Shown here: piece by piece, positions 1 to 11,261 of the stretch | Layout: each line of letters begins with the position of its first letter | How positions within the stretch are numbered: the first letter of the stretch is position 1 | Assembly: GCF_001640805.2 (NCBI RefSeq) | Contig: NC_066847.1 | Coordinates: 23,055,504-23,119,503 of the forward strand | Length of the DNA: 64,000 bases | Direction: 5' to 3' | From: Lates calcarifer | Lineage: Eukaryota; Chordata; Actinopteri; Centropomidae | Made by a program: the position numbers and the translations under genes | Notes under the pieces: generated by a model | What the model saw: only the letters and a program-made list of their open reading frames with translations | What the model was told of the DNA's origin: nothing | Database searches by the model: none

Positions 1-160
1 TAAGAAATAATCTTTATACAAATATAATTGTATCTAACATTTCTTTTAGCATAATAAGTGCATTAATTACTAATCTTTACTATAACTAATTATATTTCTA
101 ACATAGCAGTTGTATAGTTTTCTTAGCTTGGTTTTCCATTGTTCCTCAACTTGCACAACA
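1..160 (+). other. 3' flank of a receptor copy lying left of the window
   Basis: This stretch aligns by eye with bases about 9592-9690, just after the stop codon of the intact receptor gene. Shared blocks include 'taatctttac', 'taattatat', 'gttttc' and 'ttcttagctt' in the same order. The simplest reading is that another member of the receptor array ends just upstream of base 1. No coding sequence is visible here. This is inference from similarity. Confidence 0.55.
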
Positions 161-3100
161 TACAGTAAAATGACAGGCACACTTATTCTTTGTGTTACAG
201 TGGTCATGAATATTGTGATATGTAACATGAACCTGTCTTTTAAAGCTTTATCCAAATGTACAGTGGACTGAGGTAAATCTCAGTCCAAGGACAGCAAACA
301 TTAGAGGGAAGAAAGAAAGACAGGAACACAGTGATTCTCAGCCTTTACTTGTGCAAAAAGCAGTTATTTTACAGCATGCATTAAAATGTAATGAGTAGAA
401 GTGCATTTAAGAGCACAAAAATGTTGTTGATTGCGAATCAGTCAGCATGGTCCAGTCTGTCTTCCCTTCTTAGAATATTAAAGTCAGGAAGTGGGTACCT
501 CATCATTGGATAGGCTTTTTTCATAGCTTTCACATGATGTCCTATTGGTCTGATGAGGTTCATTAATATTCATGATAAGTGTGTTTGTTTTATTTTGTTT
601 TGTTTATCCATTTTATTTGTAAAATAGTTTGAACACAGAATTCATGATAACTTGTTGGCTTGGATGTAAGATAAAACCCCACAAATATACCTGTATCTCA
701 TATGTAGTTCACATATAACTCATTATCTCTGTATTATGATGACCGTCTTTAGTCATGACATGACAACAGATGATCATAACAATAAAGACTGCCTATATTT
801 ACAACATTATGTAATATAGTCCGATGAAACGCTAAAATAAGAAAACATGAGACAATAAGAAATGAAATGTAAAATATTGCATCTGAGAGTGAAATTGTAT
901 TTGTTGCTGTGGTGTGACCAAAGGTTGTACAGCTACATGAAATATACACACATGCATGAAAATACAACAGCATGCAGTAGCCTGGTATGAGAGCAATATG
1001 ACAATATTAAAAGAAAAAGTGTTGTGCAGTGGTTCTGATATATACTAATATTACTGTGAAGTGTATAAAAAAATTATTACTTTTAAGCACATTCTGTATT
1101 TTAAAAAACACAGAGCAACACCAGGTGGTACTAATGGCTCTTTTACAGTAAATCTGCAAACTAAAGTGACTACACTGTATCACCATTTTGGCAGTGGAGC
1201 TCCCCTCGCTGGTGAGTGAGAGCACTGCTGTCACTCACAACACTACAAGAGATTGAAAAAGTCTCAGCAGCAGTCTTAAAATCATTACTCTGTAGCATTT
1301 ACCTCAGAGCTGAAAACATTCTCCATGTCATTGTCATTATTTTCACAAAGTTAAGCCCCATTTTTAACACAATTTCTGATCTATTATTCTCTGCTACAGC
1401 CACTCATTGTATTTAGATATAGAAATAAACCAAAACCAAGAAACCATTAACTCACTTGAGACTGACACAAATAACAAGAATTGTCAAAATTTTATGAGGT
1501 GTTGCAGTAGAGTGTTTGCATCAGTGCATAACTGACAGAATGTTGAGTGGAATGTTGAATGGTAAAAGACAAGCAGCAAGCCCAGCAGCTAAGAGAGACA
1601 GGGTCATCCAATGGCACTATCAATTGCTTACAGTGTAACAAGATAAAAGACAGCAGTATATTGTTGCCATCAGTGCAAACCACACATTTCTATATTAGGT
1701 GCAAATGCTGTGTTGTGAGTTCAGACATTTCTCATTTGTCCTAAAAAACACAACTTTTCCTTCTCAATAAAAACATGAACATTTTGTAGATACACCAACG
1801 ATTAAGTCTGATTAATGCACAAGGAATGGTAACCACAGGCAGAACTGTTACATAGCCAGGAACTCCAGTGGGGTCCATGATGAAATCATCTAAAATTATG
1901 TAATACAGAATAGCACAGTATTTATATAGAAATAGAAGCTAATTAAGTCACTATAGCAGGTTTTTCTAAAGATTTCTACATGGAATATGAATCAGTGTCT
2001 CTCTGATCTGGTTGATGATATGTTGGACTCTATGGGTTAAGTTGTTGCTGTGTCTTTTCTCCAATCATTCTGCTGCTGCTGACATTATAGAGGTCATCAG
2101 AACCTCTGACCGTCTCTGTGGGTCCAACAGAGAGAAGGATTCCATTACCATCTAGCCAAAACGCCTCAGGCTCCAGCAGCCTTTATAAAATCACACCTCT
2201 GAAGAAAAAAAGAAGTGACAACTTGTTGGCTGACATTCTGTGAGTGTAATCTTCCCAACTGATGTATCAAAGAGTCAACTTTTAGAGGGCAGCTCTAATT
2301 TAAATGCAGAATTTAGAAAATATGTGCATGTAATCAGGACATCTTTTTCTGTCACTGTCAATTAGAACCAAAAGGACTAAAATGACTGAGTGATTGTTGT
2401 GGTGAAATGCAATTACTTTGTGCACTATCCATTTTCCCATTTATACATTCATTCCTCTCATCTCAGCTGTTCACCTTCCACCAGCAGAGGGCAGACTGCT
2501 GAAGAATATATTTCATATGTGTGGTGACCACATTACAGAGACAGATAATTGCCTACATATTTCAATACAGATCACAGATTTTAAATGCAGTCATAGTGCA
2601 CTATCTGTGGGCTGAATACCCACTTCAGAACACCAGCATCCAACAGTACCCAAAAATCCCTTCCTCACCCAATCATGTTTTCTTTACACTTTCCCCATAT
2701 CAGTGTCCAGTTTGTCTTGTGTTGAGTGTCTTGTGTGTCGAGTCCTGTTGAGTGTTGTAGCAGAATGTTGTATGCTGTGTTGGTGAGTGTGTTGTTTTTT
2801 GTTGTATCTGTATTGATCCCTATTTGGGAAAATCTAATTTGACAGCACAGGGGAATGTTATTAACATCACAGAAAGAAACTTCCATAAATACCTACATCA
2901 CCAAATCACTCCCTAAAACATTTCAACATCTAAATGTTGTATGTGTCTGGGAGTAAAATCATTACAATAGCAGAGCTACCATGGTCAGCTGATTCATACA
3001 ACTCAGTAGAGACCCATGGTCTATAGTCTGACTTGTAGAGCTAGGGTTTTTTTTTCCAGTTTCTTAAATACCTCTAAGGTGCTTATCCATTACAAATACA

Positions 3101-3426
3101 ACTTTAAGACTGAATCAGCAACAGGGTGTACATTAGCAATAATTCTACATATGGCATAGACCTCCTCACACATGAAGAAGGGGAAAGAGAAAAGCCTTGC
3201 CCTCTTATGTGATATGAGTTGACTCTATTTGACCTTATTCTTTGTAGTGTTAAGACATTCTAGCTCATTCTTTATTGTTTGGAGAACATGCAAATGTTTG
3301 TTCCAAATGTTGCTGATTCTGTCACGATGTGCACACACACAGACAACTTAAGATCTCACTCTGGCATTGCCAGGTTAGGGTCCCTCAGAACTAGTTCTGA
3401 AGATGTGTTGTCCTACCAAGTGTAGA
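161..3426. other. Non-coding stretch inside receptor array
   Basis: AT-rich DNA with only short chance reading frames on both strands. I recognise no exon, RNA gene or transposon. The one notable site is the CTCF-like motif at 2481, listed separately. It is probably decayed intergenic DNA of the receptor array. Confidence 0.5.
2481..2494 (+). promoter_or_regulatory. Candidate CTCF binding site
   Basis: The sequence CCAGCAGAGGGCAG fits the vertebrate CTCF core CCASYAGRKGGCR at every position. It lies upstream of the receptor relics in + orientation. Motif match only; occupancy is unknown. Confidence 0.45.
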
Positions 3427-3612
3427 CACTGACTTGTGATTATCATAATGAAAAAAATTATTGTCTTCTTTGACAACTTTTTTCTTTCTGATGATTATAA
3501 AACACCATCTGTGGTTCAGTTTGGACAGTTTTGTCATCAGGTCATGGCCATCACCTGCTTCCTCATGGGATGTGTTGTCCCCCTCATTGTCATTGTCTCC
3601 AGTTGTCAAGTT
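3427..3612 (+). pseudogene. Relic of a CMKLR1-like receptor (ECL2 to TM5 only)
   Basis: One frame reads FFDNFFLSDDYKTP followed by HQVMAITCFLMGCVVPLIVI. This is clearly homologous to the extracellular loop 2 to TM5 part of the intact receptor (FDNFALSDDNETP, then HQAMAITRFLLGFVVPFTVI, residues about 193-230). Nothing of TM1-4 or TM6-7 is present on either side. At 3616 it passes directly into the upstream region of the next duplicated unit. It is a dead fragment of a third receptor copy. Confidence 0.85.
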
Positions 3613-3615
3613 GGA

Positions 3616-4815
3616 CCTTTATCATTGCTATTATATACTTAGCCAGTGGAAGAAGCTGTTTTACATTATCAGGTGCCTCTTAATCTGTTATGCTTACAGA
3701 TGTGATACATTAGTTTACAGTAAGTATAACACTAGTTGTGTGGGCAATGAATTGACATGGCTCCTGTGATGGATTGAGAACATCTGTCATATCTGATAAA
3801 AGCACCACAGGTTCAGATCCTATGTGGCATAACAATGCTTTCATGGCTAATGTAATAGGAGCAGTAAAAAATAGCCAAGGCTCAACTTACAAGCTATTTC
3901 TAAGAATGGTAGCTGCACTTCACTGTTTCTAAATTTCAGAGGAAATCTGATTAAGAGTGCAAAAGAGGATGCCAACAGGAAGTAACACATAGATAGTCAA
4001 GACTTGTGTAATTCACCTAATACTCCCTGATATGGTGACAACATGTATCATAGAAAAAGATATATTCCTGCTTCAATTCTCTTTTGCTTGGATCTACATA
4101 GGCAGCGTAGTCAATGCATCAAGTGGACAGTGGCAGCAGAAGGAGTAGCCTGCTGTTTAACAGTACAAAGTTGTCTGACGACTCTCAATTAATGTCAAGT
4201 GCTGCAAAGTTTACATGATGTCAGTTCAAACAGCAACAAAGAGAAATTACACTCTACATCAAGAAAATATGATCCACATGATGCCGCAGGATCATCAGTG
4301 GGCATGAGAAGTCACAGCACCGGCTCTTTCAGGTGCTCATGTAAGTTTGGTTTGGGTTCAAGTATTCACTTATATCTAAAATGTGCATCAGTGATGGACC
4401 CATCCAGACAGTGTTTTACTTATAGAGACATGCCAGTGACTACTTGTGTATCAGAGATCTGTGTGTAGGACACAGAACGACTAAAAACATTGACAGAGGT
4501 TCTTGAGCCCCGCACGGCTGTTGTGCTCCCTGCTGCATGTTGACATGTACAACAACATGGAACAGGAGGCTTTCTTTAAAGTTTGGGGGGTCTGATGGTG
4601 GGTCTGGTTATTACTGGGAGGAACAAATTTCCATATACTGGAGAGATTGCACATAAAGATGCATTGGTCATTGCTCACTATCACCAGGCATGTACAAATG
4701 TGATCTTGCCTCGATTTGGCTGTGACTTGACATATTTCAGGAGTCTTCACAGCACACAGCTTCCAGTGTGACCAGAGTTACTTCATCCTCATCCAAATGA
4801 CCAACTTTGAGATGG
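3616..4815 (+). repeat. Duplicated upstream unit A (of the receptor pseudogene)
   Basis: About 0.9 kb from 3616 to 4480 aligns with 6665-7195 plus 7570-7770. Long near-identical blocks are shared, for example around 'ccacaggttcagatcc', 'ggtagctgcacttcac' and 'gatatggtgacaacatg'. It continues into a homologue of the 5' non-coding exon at 4740-4815, which ends at a possible GT donor at 4816. Where the active copy has TATAAGG, this copy has TATTTCAGG, so the TATA-like box is lost. Confidence 0.8.
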
Positions 4816-5150
4816 GTAGTGTTGTTATATGTTATCCTTTGAATGTGCATGAATCTGAGATTAATTTGGGGGTTGGACTGAAAAAAAATAAGAACAAAAG
4901 AAATGAGAGGAATCTGATGGTGGTAACAGCTACCATGACGAAAGACCTTATCATCTCTCTGCAGCATATTACAGTTTACTGTATAGATGTATTGTGGGAA
5001 CTAAAATACATAGTTTTTAAGAGTGGGTTATCCATTAAATGTTTAATCAAAGCAAATATTTAGAAAAATGTTAGTCTTGTGTGATTATTTACTGTTCCTG
5101 TTGACATTTTAGAAGAATAGAGAAAAAAACATTTCATGTTACTATCACAG

Positions 5151-6160
5151 GCTGATCTCAAGACGGATGGAGAAAAATTATACAATATATAGATAATAAT
5201 ACAGATTTTTATGGTGGAAACAACTCTTTGTACGAAAAGATTATGAAGAGTATGAATACAAGGACAGGGGCGCTGAGCTGACAAAGTCTCTCCACACAGC
5301 GTCTCTCATTGTTTACTCCCTGGCCTTCATTCTTGGTGTGCTCGGGAATGGAGTGGTTATCTGGGTGACCGGGTTCAAGATGAAGAAAACAGTTAACACA
5401 GTTTGGTTCCTCAACCTCGCTGTGGCCGACTTCCTCTTCACAGCATTCCTGCCCTTCACTGTGACGTACGTGGCTTTGAATTTCCACTGGCCTTTTGGCA
5501 ACATCATGTGCAAACTGAACACCACTGTGACCTATCTAAACATGTTTGCCAGTGTCTACATCCTGGTGGTGATCAGTGTGGACAGATGTGTGTCTGTGGT
5601 GTGGCCCGTCTGGGCCCAGAACCACCGAAATGTGTGCATGGCATCCCATGTGAGTCTGGGTGTTTGGGTGCTGGCTCTGATTTTCAGTACCCCACATTTC
5701 ATCTTCAGGGACACTGAGCATTATCGTGATGAAAACATCACCTTCTGCTTTGAGGACTTTGCTTTGGCTGATGATAATGGAACATCATTGGAGGAGTTTC
5801 ATGTTAAGACCGTGACCATCACCCACTTTATCCTGGGATTTGTTGTCCCCTTCACTGTCATTGTCTCCTGTTATTCTGTGATAATCCATCGTCTCAGGAG
5901 GAGCCGCACCCTGGCCAGCCAGTCAAGTCGGCCCTTCAAGATCATTGCTGCCAATACTTTTTTGCTCTGTTTTTGGTTACCCTATAGCCACTAGCCTGGC
6001 CTTTCTCAACAGTTGTCTGAACCCACTGCTGTATGTGTTCATGGGCCAAGATTTCAAGGATAAAGTCGACAAATCCATCCTGAATATATTTTAAACCCCC
6101 TTTCAAGGAGAGGAGTGATGTACACTGAAACAAAGTCAGTGGACACCAGTCGGAACAGAA
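5151..6160 (+). pseudogene. CMKLR1-like receptor pseudogene
   Basis: This copy is close to the intact receptor at 8457-9560 along nearly the whole coding exon, but it is broken. The splice acceptor (...ctatcacag, ending at 5150) and a start codon at 5167 remain. The reading frame then meets two consecutive stop codons at 5194-5199. An open stretch from about 5200 to 5994 encodes TM1 to the start of TM6, with GNGVVIW, NLAVAD, DRC and HRLRRSRT preserved. A deletion of roughly 115 bp then removes the CW-x-P part of TM6 and the start of TM7. The remaining TM7 ([20 protein letters not shown], 5993-6094) is in a different frame and ends early at a TAA. Its promoter also lacks the TATA-like box of the live copy. 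The retained body could still be transcribed, but a working seven-helix receptor is not possible. Confidence 0.9.
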
Positions 6161-6664
6161 GAAACTGCTGCACAAACAGGTTTCTAGAAAGTTAAAATAC
6201 TAACTTTTCCCTCAACCCAGCCACTGGTGCCATTATGTGTGTATATGACAGAATTTGGTACATGACAGAGTGTTAAAATCTGCATAAAAGCTTTATTCTA
6301 ATGAAAAGAACATAAATACTAATTTGTTTTTATTTTTTGTTTTTTGTTTTTTTTTTTACCTTTGTTTTAGTTCCTGTGATCAGCAATGCTAAGAGTCCAT
6401 GAATGATGATGATTGTTATTCTCATTCTTGTTGTTACCATTATTTACATTATTAAAATATTAATCTGACTTGAATGTTTTTCTGCTCTCGGTGTTCATCT
6501 CATAATCAACACATAACTTCACCAAACACTGTGCCTGGATTCTCCCTCTCCATGATGCAGTTATGAAAATCTATACACAGAGAGACAACTCATCTGATAT
6601 AACACCTGATAATACATTATTATAACTAACATGCTGTCAGCTACAGAATGAATGTTTGCTCTCT
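6161..6664. other. Spacer after receptor pseudogene
   Basis: Decayed 3' flank of the pseudogene, AT-rich, with a T-run near 6327-6358. No gene or transposon is recognised. Confidence 0.5.
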
Positions 6665-7195
6665 ATCATTATTATTATATACCTAACTAGCGGAGAGAGC
6701 TGTTTTACACTACCAGGTGCCTCTTTGTTATATTTTTGTTATAGTTATAGCTGTGATACATTAGTTTACAGTAAGTGTAACACTTGTGGGCAGTGAATTG
6801 GCATGGCTCTTGTGATGGATTGGTAACATCTGTCATATCTGATGAAAGTACCACAGGTTCAGATCCTATGTGGCATAACAATGCTTTCATGGCTAATGTA
6901 ATAGGAGCAATAAAAACAGCCAAGGCTCAACTTACAAGCTATTTCTAAAAATGGTAGCTGCACTTCACTGTTTCTAAATTTCAGAGGAAATCTGATTAAG
7001 AGTGCAAAAGAGGAAGTAACATATAGATTATTCAGACTGATGTAATTGACCTAGTATTTCATTCTAATACTCCCTGATATGGTGACAACATGTATCATAG
7101 AAAAAGATGTATTCCTGCTTCACTTCTCTTTTGCTTGGATCTACATGGGCAGCATAGTCAAAGTATCAAGTGGACAGTGGCAGCAGAAGGAGCAG

Positions 7196-7520
7196 TCAAG
7201 TCAAGTAAAGTCAAATTTTATTTATATAGTGCCAATTCACAACAGAAGTTATCTCGAGGCACTGTACATATAGAGCAGGTCTAGACCGTACTCTTTATCT
7301 TATAAAATGTACAGAGAGAAACCCAACAGATCCCACCATGAGCAAGCACTAGGTGACTGTGGCAAGGAAAAACTTCCTTTTAAGAGGCAGAAACCTCGAG
7401 CAGAACCGGACTCAAGGTGGGCGGCCATCTGCCTCGACCGGTTGGGTTTAGACAGAAAGAGAGGAGGGTGGGGGAATGGGGTAGGAGAAAGACAACATTG
7501 CAGATACACAGACTAAGTCA
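7196..7520. repeat. Teleost interspersed repeat
   Basis: I recognise this as a repeat found widely in fish genomes. Hallmarks are 'tttatttatatagtgcc', 'gagcaggtctagaccgtac', 'ccaccatgagcaagcac' and 'ggcggccatctgcctcgac'. It carries no protein gene; the short open frames on both strands are by-products. Its class is not resolved here. It interrupts duplicated unit B. Confidence 0.7.
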
Positions 7521-7528
7521 AAATGTAA

Positions 7529-7569
7529 ATAGTAGTAGTAGTAGTAGTAATAATAATAATAATAATAAT
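7529..7569 (+). repeat. Microsatellite (TAG)n-(TAA)n
   Basis: About six or seven TAG units run straight into about seven TAA units, at the 3' edge of the interspersed repeat. Confidence 0.95.
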
Positions 7570-7918
7570 GCTGCAAAGCTTACATGATGTTGGTTGAAAC
7601 AGCAACAAAGAGAAATTACACAAATATGATCTCAGTCCACATGATGCAGCAGGATCATCAGTGGGCATGAGAAGTCACAGCACCAGCTCTTTCAGGTGCT
7701 CATGTAAGTTTGGTTTGGGTTCAAGTATTCACTTATATCTAAAATGTGCATCAGTGATGGACCAAGACACAGAATGACTAAAAACGTTGCTCACCGCTGC
7801 TTGTTGTAAATCTGTGTAAACTGTAAAAGTGGAAGTTGTTATAAGAAGCCTCTCTTTTTTCTCATCGGTTGCTGTGTGTGGTAGGCTACATGTGGTCCCG
7901 CCTCAATATGACTTGACA

Positions 7919-7926
7919 CATATAAG
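7919..7926 (+). promoter_or_regulatory. TATA-like box of the intact receptor gene
   Basis: CATATAAG lies about 25-30 bases before the start of sequence conserved with the other copy's 5' exon. The matching position in the pseudogene copy (4731-4740) reads CATATTTCAG. Confidence 0.5.
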
Positions 7927-7945
7927 GAGTCTTCAGAGCACACAG

Positions 7946-8026
7946 TTTTCATTGACCTGTCAGGCTTTGACCAGACTTACTTTTGCTGCAGACACATCCT
8001 CATCTGACTGAAGAGCTTTGAGAAAG
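7946..8026 (+). other. Predicted 5' non-coding exon of the receptor gene
   Basis: Sequence conserved with 4740-4815 ends at AAAG|GTACTG, a plausible splice donor at 8027. The matching acceptor is at 8441-8442, giving an intron of about 416 bases. The start is approximate, set from the TATA-like box. It contains no start codon joined in frame to the receptor. Confidence 0.5.
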
Positions 8027-8456
8027 GTACTGTTCTCCTTAGACTAACAATATGCTGTCAAAGTAAACATGACACTAAAAGCATCTGATTGGATGTAACA
8101 TACCCTGACACTTGGAATTAGGTTGAATAAATGGTCAGTTGCAATTGGCCTAATTATCCTACTTTGTTTGTTTGTTGTTTTTATTTTGTTTTGTGGACAA
8201 AGATTCTTAATCCTTACAGGATGTTAGTTAACTGTCAAACTGATTATATCAGCCTATATAGTGCTTGAATATCATTAAGAACAACAAAGTGGCCTCATGT
8301 ACCTTGAGAGACTGAGTGTTAATTATGATCTTTCTTTCTTATTTCTGCCATTTTTTTTCTGTTCTGTAAGTGATAGACTGGCACAAAATGTTGGGCAGCA
8401 TTTTCAGAATTATCTCTTTATTTTTTCATGTTGTCATTGCAGGTCTAAAGACAAGT

Positions 8457-9560
8457 ATGGATATGACCACTACCCCTTTCTATGACGACAATGCACCAGG
8501 TGCATCAGATGAAAATTACTCTGATGGCAAGTATTACTCAGACTATAACAACTTTAATGAGCTGACAAAGTCTTTCCACACCATGTCTGCCATTATTTAC
8601 TCCCTGGCCTTCGTTCTTGGTGTGCTCGGGAATGGAGTGGTTATCTGGGTGACCGGGTTCAAGATGAAGAAAACAGTTAACACAGTTTGGTTCCTCAACC
8701 TCGCTGTGGCCGACTTCCTCTTCACAGCATTCCTGCCCTTCACTGTGACGTACGTGGCTTTGGATTTCCACTGGCCTTTTGGCAATATCATGTGCAAACT
8801 GAACACCACTGTGACCTATCTAAACATGTTTGCCAGTGTCTACATCCTGGTGGTGATCAGTGTGGACAGATGTGTGTCTGTGGTGTGGCCCGTCTGGGCC
8901 CAGAACTGCCGAAATGTGCGCAGGGCGTCCTGTGCGAGTCTGGGTGTTTGGGTACTGGCTCTGATTTTCAGCGCTCCATACTTCATCTTCAGGGACACTG
9001 AGCATTATCATGATGAAAAAATTACCATCTGCTTTGACAACTTTGCTCTTTCTGATGATAATGAAACACCAGTGGAACATTTTCGTCATCAGGCCATGGC
9101 CATCACTCGCTTCCTCTTGGGATTTGTTGTCCCCTTCACTGTCATCATCTCCTGTTATGCTGTGATAATCCATCGTCTCAGGAGGAGCCGCACCTTGGCC
9201 AGCCAGTCAAGTCGGTCCTTTAAGATCATTGCTGCTGTTATCACCACTTTTTTCCTGTGCTGGGCTCCTTATCACATCATGAGTCTAATTGAGATGGTTC
9301 ATTTCACAGATAGTGGAAGTGAAACATTACAGCATGTCATTGCTATCTGTATGCCTATAGCCACCAGCCTGGCCTTTCTCAACAGTTGTCTGAACCCACT
9401 GCTGTATGTGTTCATGGGCCAAGATTTCAAGGATAAAGTCCGCAAATCCATCCTGAATATATTGGAGACTGTCTTCCAGGAAGAGGAGACTCGATCTCAT
9501 ACCTACACAAACTCAATGGTCACCAGTCGCAATAAAAAGAAGTCCCTTTCTGAGGTATAA
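8457..9560 (+). CDS. cmklr1-like: Chemerin receptor-like GPCR (CMKLR1-like)
   Basis: A 367-residue class A seven-helix receptor of the plasma membrane. Family members bind chemerin or other peptide/lipid chemoattractants and signal through Gi in leukocytes. I start it at ATG 8457, 14 bases after a splice acceptor (tttcatgttgtcattgcag) at 8442. The N-terminus is acidic with tyrosines (YYSDYNNF, possible sulfation) and an NYS glycosylation site at residue 20. TM1 has GN at 59-60, TM2 LAVAD (82-86), Cys113 at the top of TM3 pairs with Cys192 in loop 2, DRC replaces DRY at 137-139, TM6 has CWAP (268-271) and TM7 has NPLLY (313-317). The tail is rich in Ser/Thr. KMKKTVN.VWFLNLAVADFLF and VFMGQDFK are typical of CMKLR1 and relatives. 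It is the only intact member of a tandem array. Exact orthology (cmklr1 against a fish-specific paralogue) cannot be settled here. Confidence 0.9.
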   Translation: MDMTTTPFYDDNAPGASDENYSDGKYYSDYNNFNELTKSFHTMSAIIYSLAFVLGVLGNGVVIWVTGFKMKKTVNTVWFLNLAVADFLFTAFLPFTVTYVALDFHWPFGNIMCKLNTTVTYLNMFASVYILVVISVDRCVSVVWPVWAQNCRNVRRASCASLGVWVLALIFSAPYFIFRDTEHYHDEKITICFDNFALSDDNETPVEHFRHQAMAITRFLLGFVVPFTVIISCYAVIIHRLRRSRTLASQSSRSFKIIAAVITTFFLCWAPYHIMSLIEMVHFTDSGSETLQHVIAICMPIATSLAFLNSCLNPLLYVFMGQDFKDKVRKSILNILETVFQEEETRSHTYTNSMVTSRNKKKSLSEV

Positions 9561-9604
9561 GGTTGATATGAATTATGATATGAATGAAATGTTCTCTTTA
9601 GCAC

Positions 9605-9610
9605 AATAAA
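9605..9610 (+). promoter_or_regulatory. Poly(A) signal of the receptor gene
   Basis: AATAAA 45 bases after the stop codon. A second AATAAA occurs at 9876-9881, after a longer AT-rich flank, and either could be used. Confidence 0.6.
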
Positions 9611-9959
9611 TACCTTTATTAGTAATCTTTACCATATCTAATTATATGTCTAATGTAGCACTTGCATGATTTTCTTAGCTTAATTTTCCAGTGACTTTAA
9701 TTTGTTGAAAACCTCTGCATTGTTTTAAAACATTGTTTTAAAAACCCACTTTTTCAAATGCATATGTATCCCATGTGTGAAACATGTTACATTATGTCAC
9801 ATGTATCTAAGATTTGTCTTCAATGTGATATCTTTAAATCAATGTAATTTTTTCATTCTTAATTTATAGGAAAAAAATAAATATTTTACACTGAAATCCT
9901 TACTTAAATTGTGGTTGTGGCGATTGTTGCGACCCCTGCAGGTATTAAAATTGTTTTCA

Positions 9960-10140
9960 AGTTAGAATTTTCCCACAGCAGAACAGAACAGAGAAAATCT
10001 GATTAAGACTGCAAAACAAACAACACATTAAACAGACTCCTGTTTAACATCTCAACTCATGATAAATGGTGTTCTGACTTTCTGACATGAGAAGTCACAG
10101 CTCCAGCTCTTTCTCTCAGGTACTCATCTCAACAACCCAC
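9960..10140 (+). repeat. Degenerate scrap of the receptor upstream unit
   Basis: Short blocks match the upstream units in order: 'aaatctgattaaga.tgcaaaa' (compare 3940 and 6990) and 'catgagaagtcacagc.cc.gctcttt' (compare 4304 and 7668). This is the remains of a further receptor unit downstream of the intact gene. Confidence 0.55.
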
Positions 10141-10928
10141 AAGTCATGTTACCTGGTTAATTAGTCATTTCTCTTTTGGAGTTTTCTGACAGACAGAGGC
10201 TCTGTTGTGTGTCGTCTGAGGGTAGACATATAGGAAAAACGAATCTGTATCAAACTTAACAGTGCAGGTTTTGCAGATAAATTGATGAGTAAGGCGGCTA
10301 CCACTGAGAACACATCATGTCCTTATTATTTCATCTGGGAATTTGAAGGTTTAAGTGTACTGGGAAGAGTTCACGTTCTGCATTTAAAAACAGGGTTGGT
10401 ATTTTGCTGATATATTTTGATTTAACTACTTTGAGGTCAATGAATGAATAATAGAAAACTTCATTCATCACCACAAGGAAAATCTAGAAAATTAACTAAA
10501 TAAATAATGGATTGACCCTTACAGCCAATGTGGAGAAGGCTTTGAAACAGGACTACAACATTTAGTCCATCCTATTGGAAAATTAAATGTAGATAAAATG
10601 TAACTGAACAGTATAAAATGCCCATGTTTGTAGATCAGCAAAAGTTCAGAGATATTACACAGCTGCTCATAGCTAATCAGGTGTTGATGCTGCAGCAGAA
10701 TTTCTTTACAGGGACAGTGTTATATAAACTGTTACCTTCTAAATGAGGTGTGTGTGTACTGTTTGTCTTTACTTTCCATGACTTATTGCACAGTGAAGTT
10801 TGAAACAGCAAGGCATGATGTTACAAATCATTTGCATGTGTCATGGTAACAAATCAGAAACATTTAGGAATTTATTTACAGCACACAAGAAAAATCTAGT
10901 TAAGCTAATAATGATAATTAGATGATAA

Positions 10929-11047
10929 TAATCCATCCTGAATATATTGGAGACTGTCTTCCAGGAGGAGGAGACTTGATCTCATACCTACACAAACTCA
11001 ACGGTCACCAGTCAGAGTAAAGAGAAGTCTGTTTCTGATGAGGTATA
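10929..11047 (+). pseudogene. Receptor C-terminal tail fragment 1
   Basis: This aligns closely with 9445-9560, the end of the intact receptor (KSILNILETVFQEEET..., then TNSMVTS). An in-frame TGA replaces the Arg codon after 'gaggagact'. No helix-coding sequence precedes it, so it is a tail left by deletion of a receptor copy. Confidence 0.85.
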
Positions 11048-11261
11048 ACATTGTCCATGATACTGAACAAATAGACCTATTGTAATTGCACATATATGAA
11101 ATGTAAGTGTATTTAGTAAATAACTTTTTTTTATAGCTGTAATTGTTTTTTATGCAAGGAGCTTCAAGGGAATCTCTTTCTGAGATTGGAATATTTCACC
11201 TGTTCCAGTTTGACTAATATGAATTTTTATTATTGGTGATCTAGTCAGATCAAAAAATGTC

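Larger units (their letters stand above)
6665..7945 (+). repeat. Duplicated upstream unit B (of the intact receptor)
   Basis: This is the second copy of the unit described at 3616-4815 and includes the promoter of the intact receptor. It is interrupted at 7196-7569 by an interspersed repeat and a trinucleotide tract that are absent from unit A, so the insertion came after the duplication. A tRNA B-box-like string (ggttcagatcc) occurs in both copies near 3810 and 6858, but I could not find a convincing A box in front of it. Confidence 0.8.

Noticed and set aside
6790..6880. tRNA gene or tRNA-derived SINE head around the string ggttcagatcc (also near 3800)
   Set aside because: A B-box-like string is present, but no proper A box at the right distance and no cloverleaf could be drawn.
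8370..8456. Longer N-terminus for the intact receptor
   Set aside because: That frame would begin at a GTG and cross a clear splice acceptor at 8442. The first ATG in the exon is 8457 and gives a normal receptor length.
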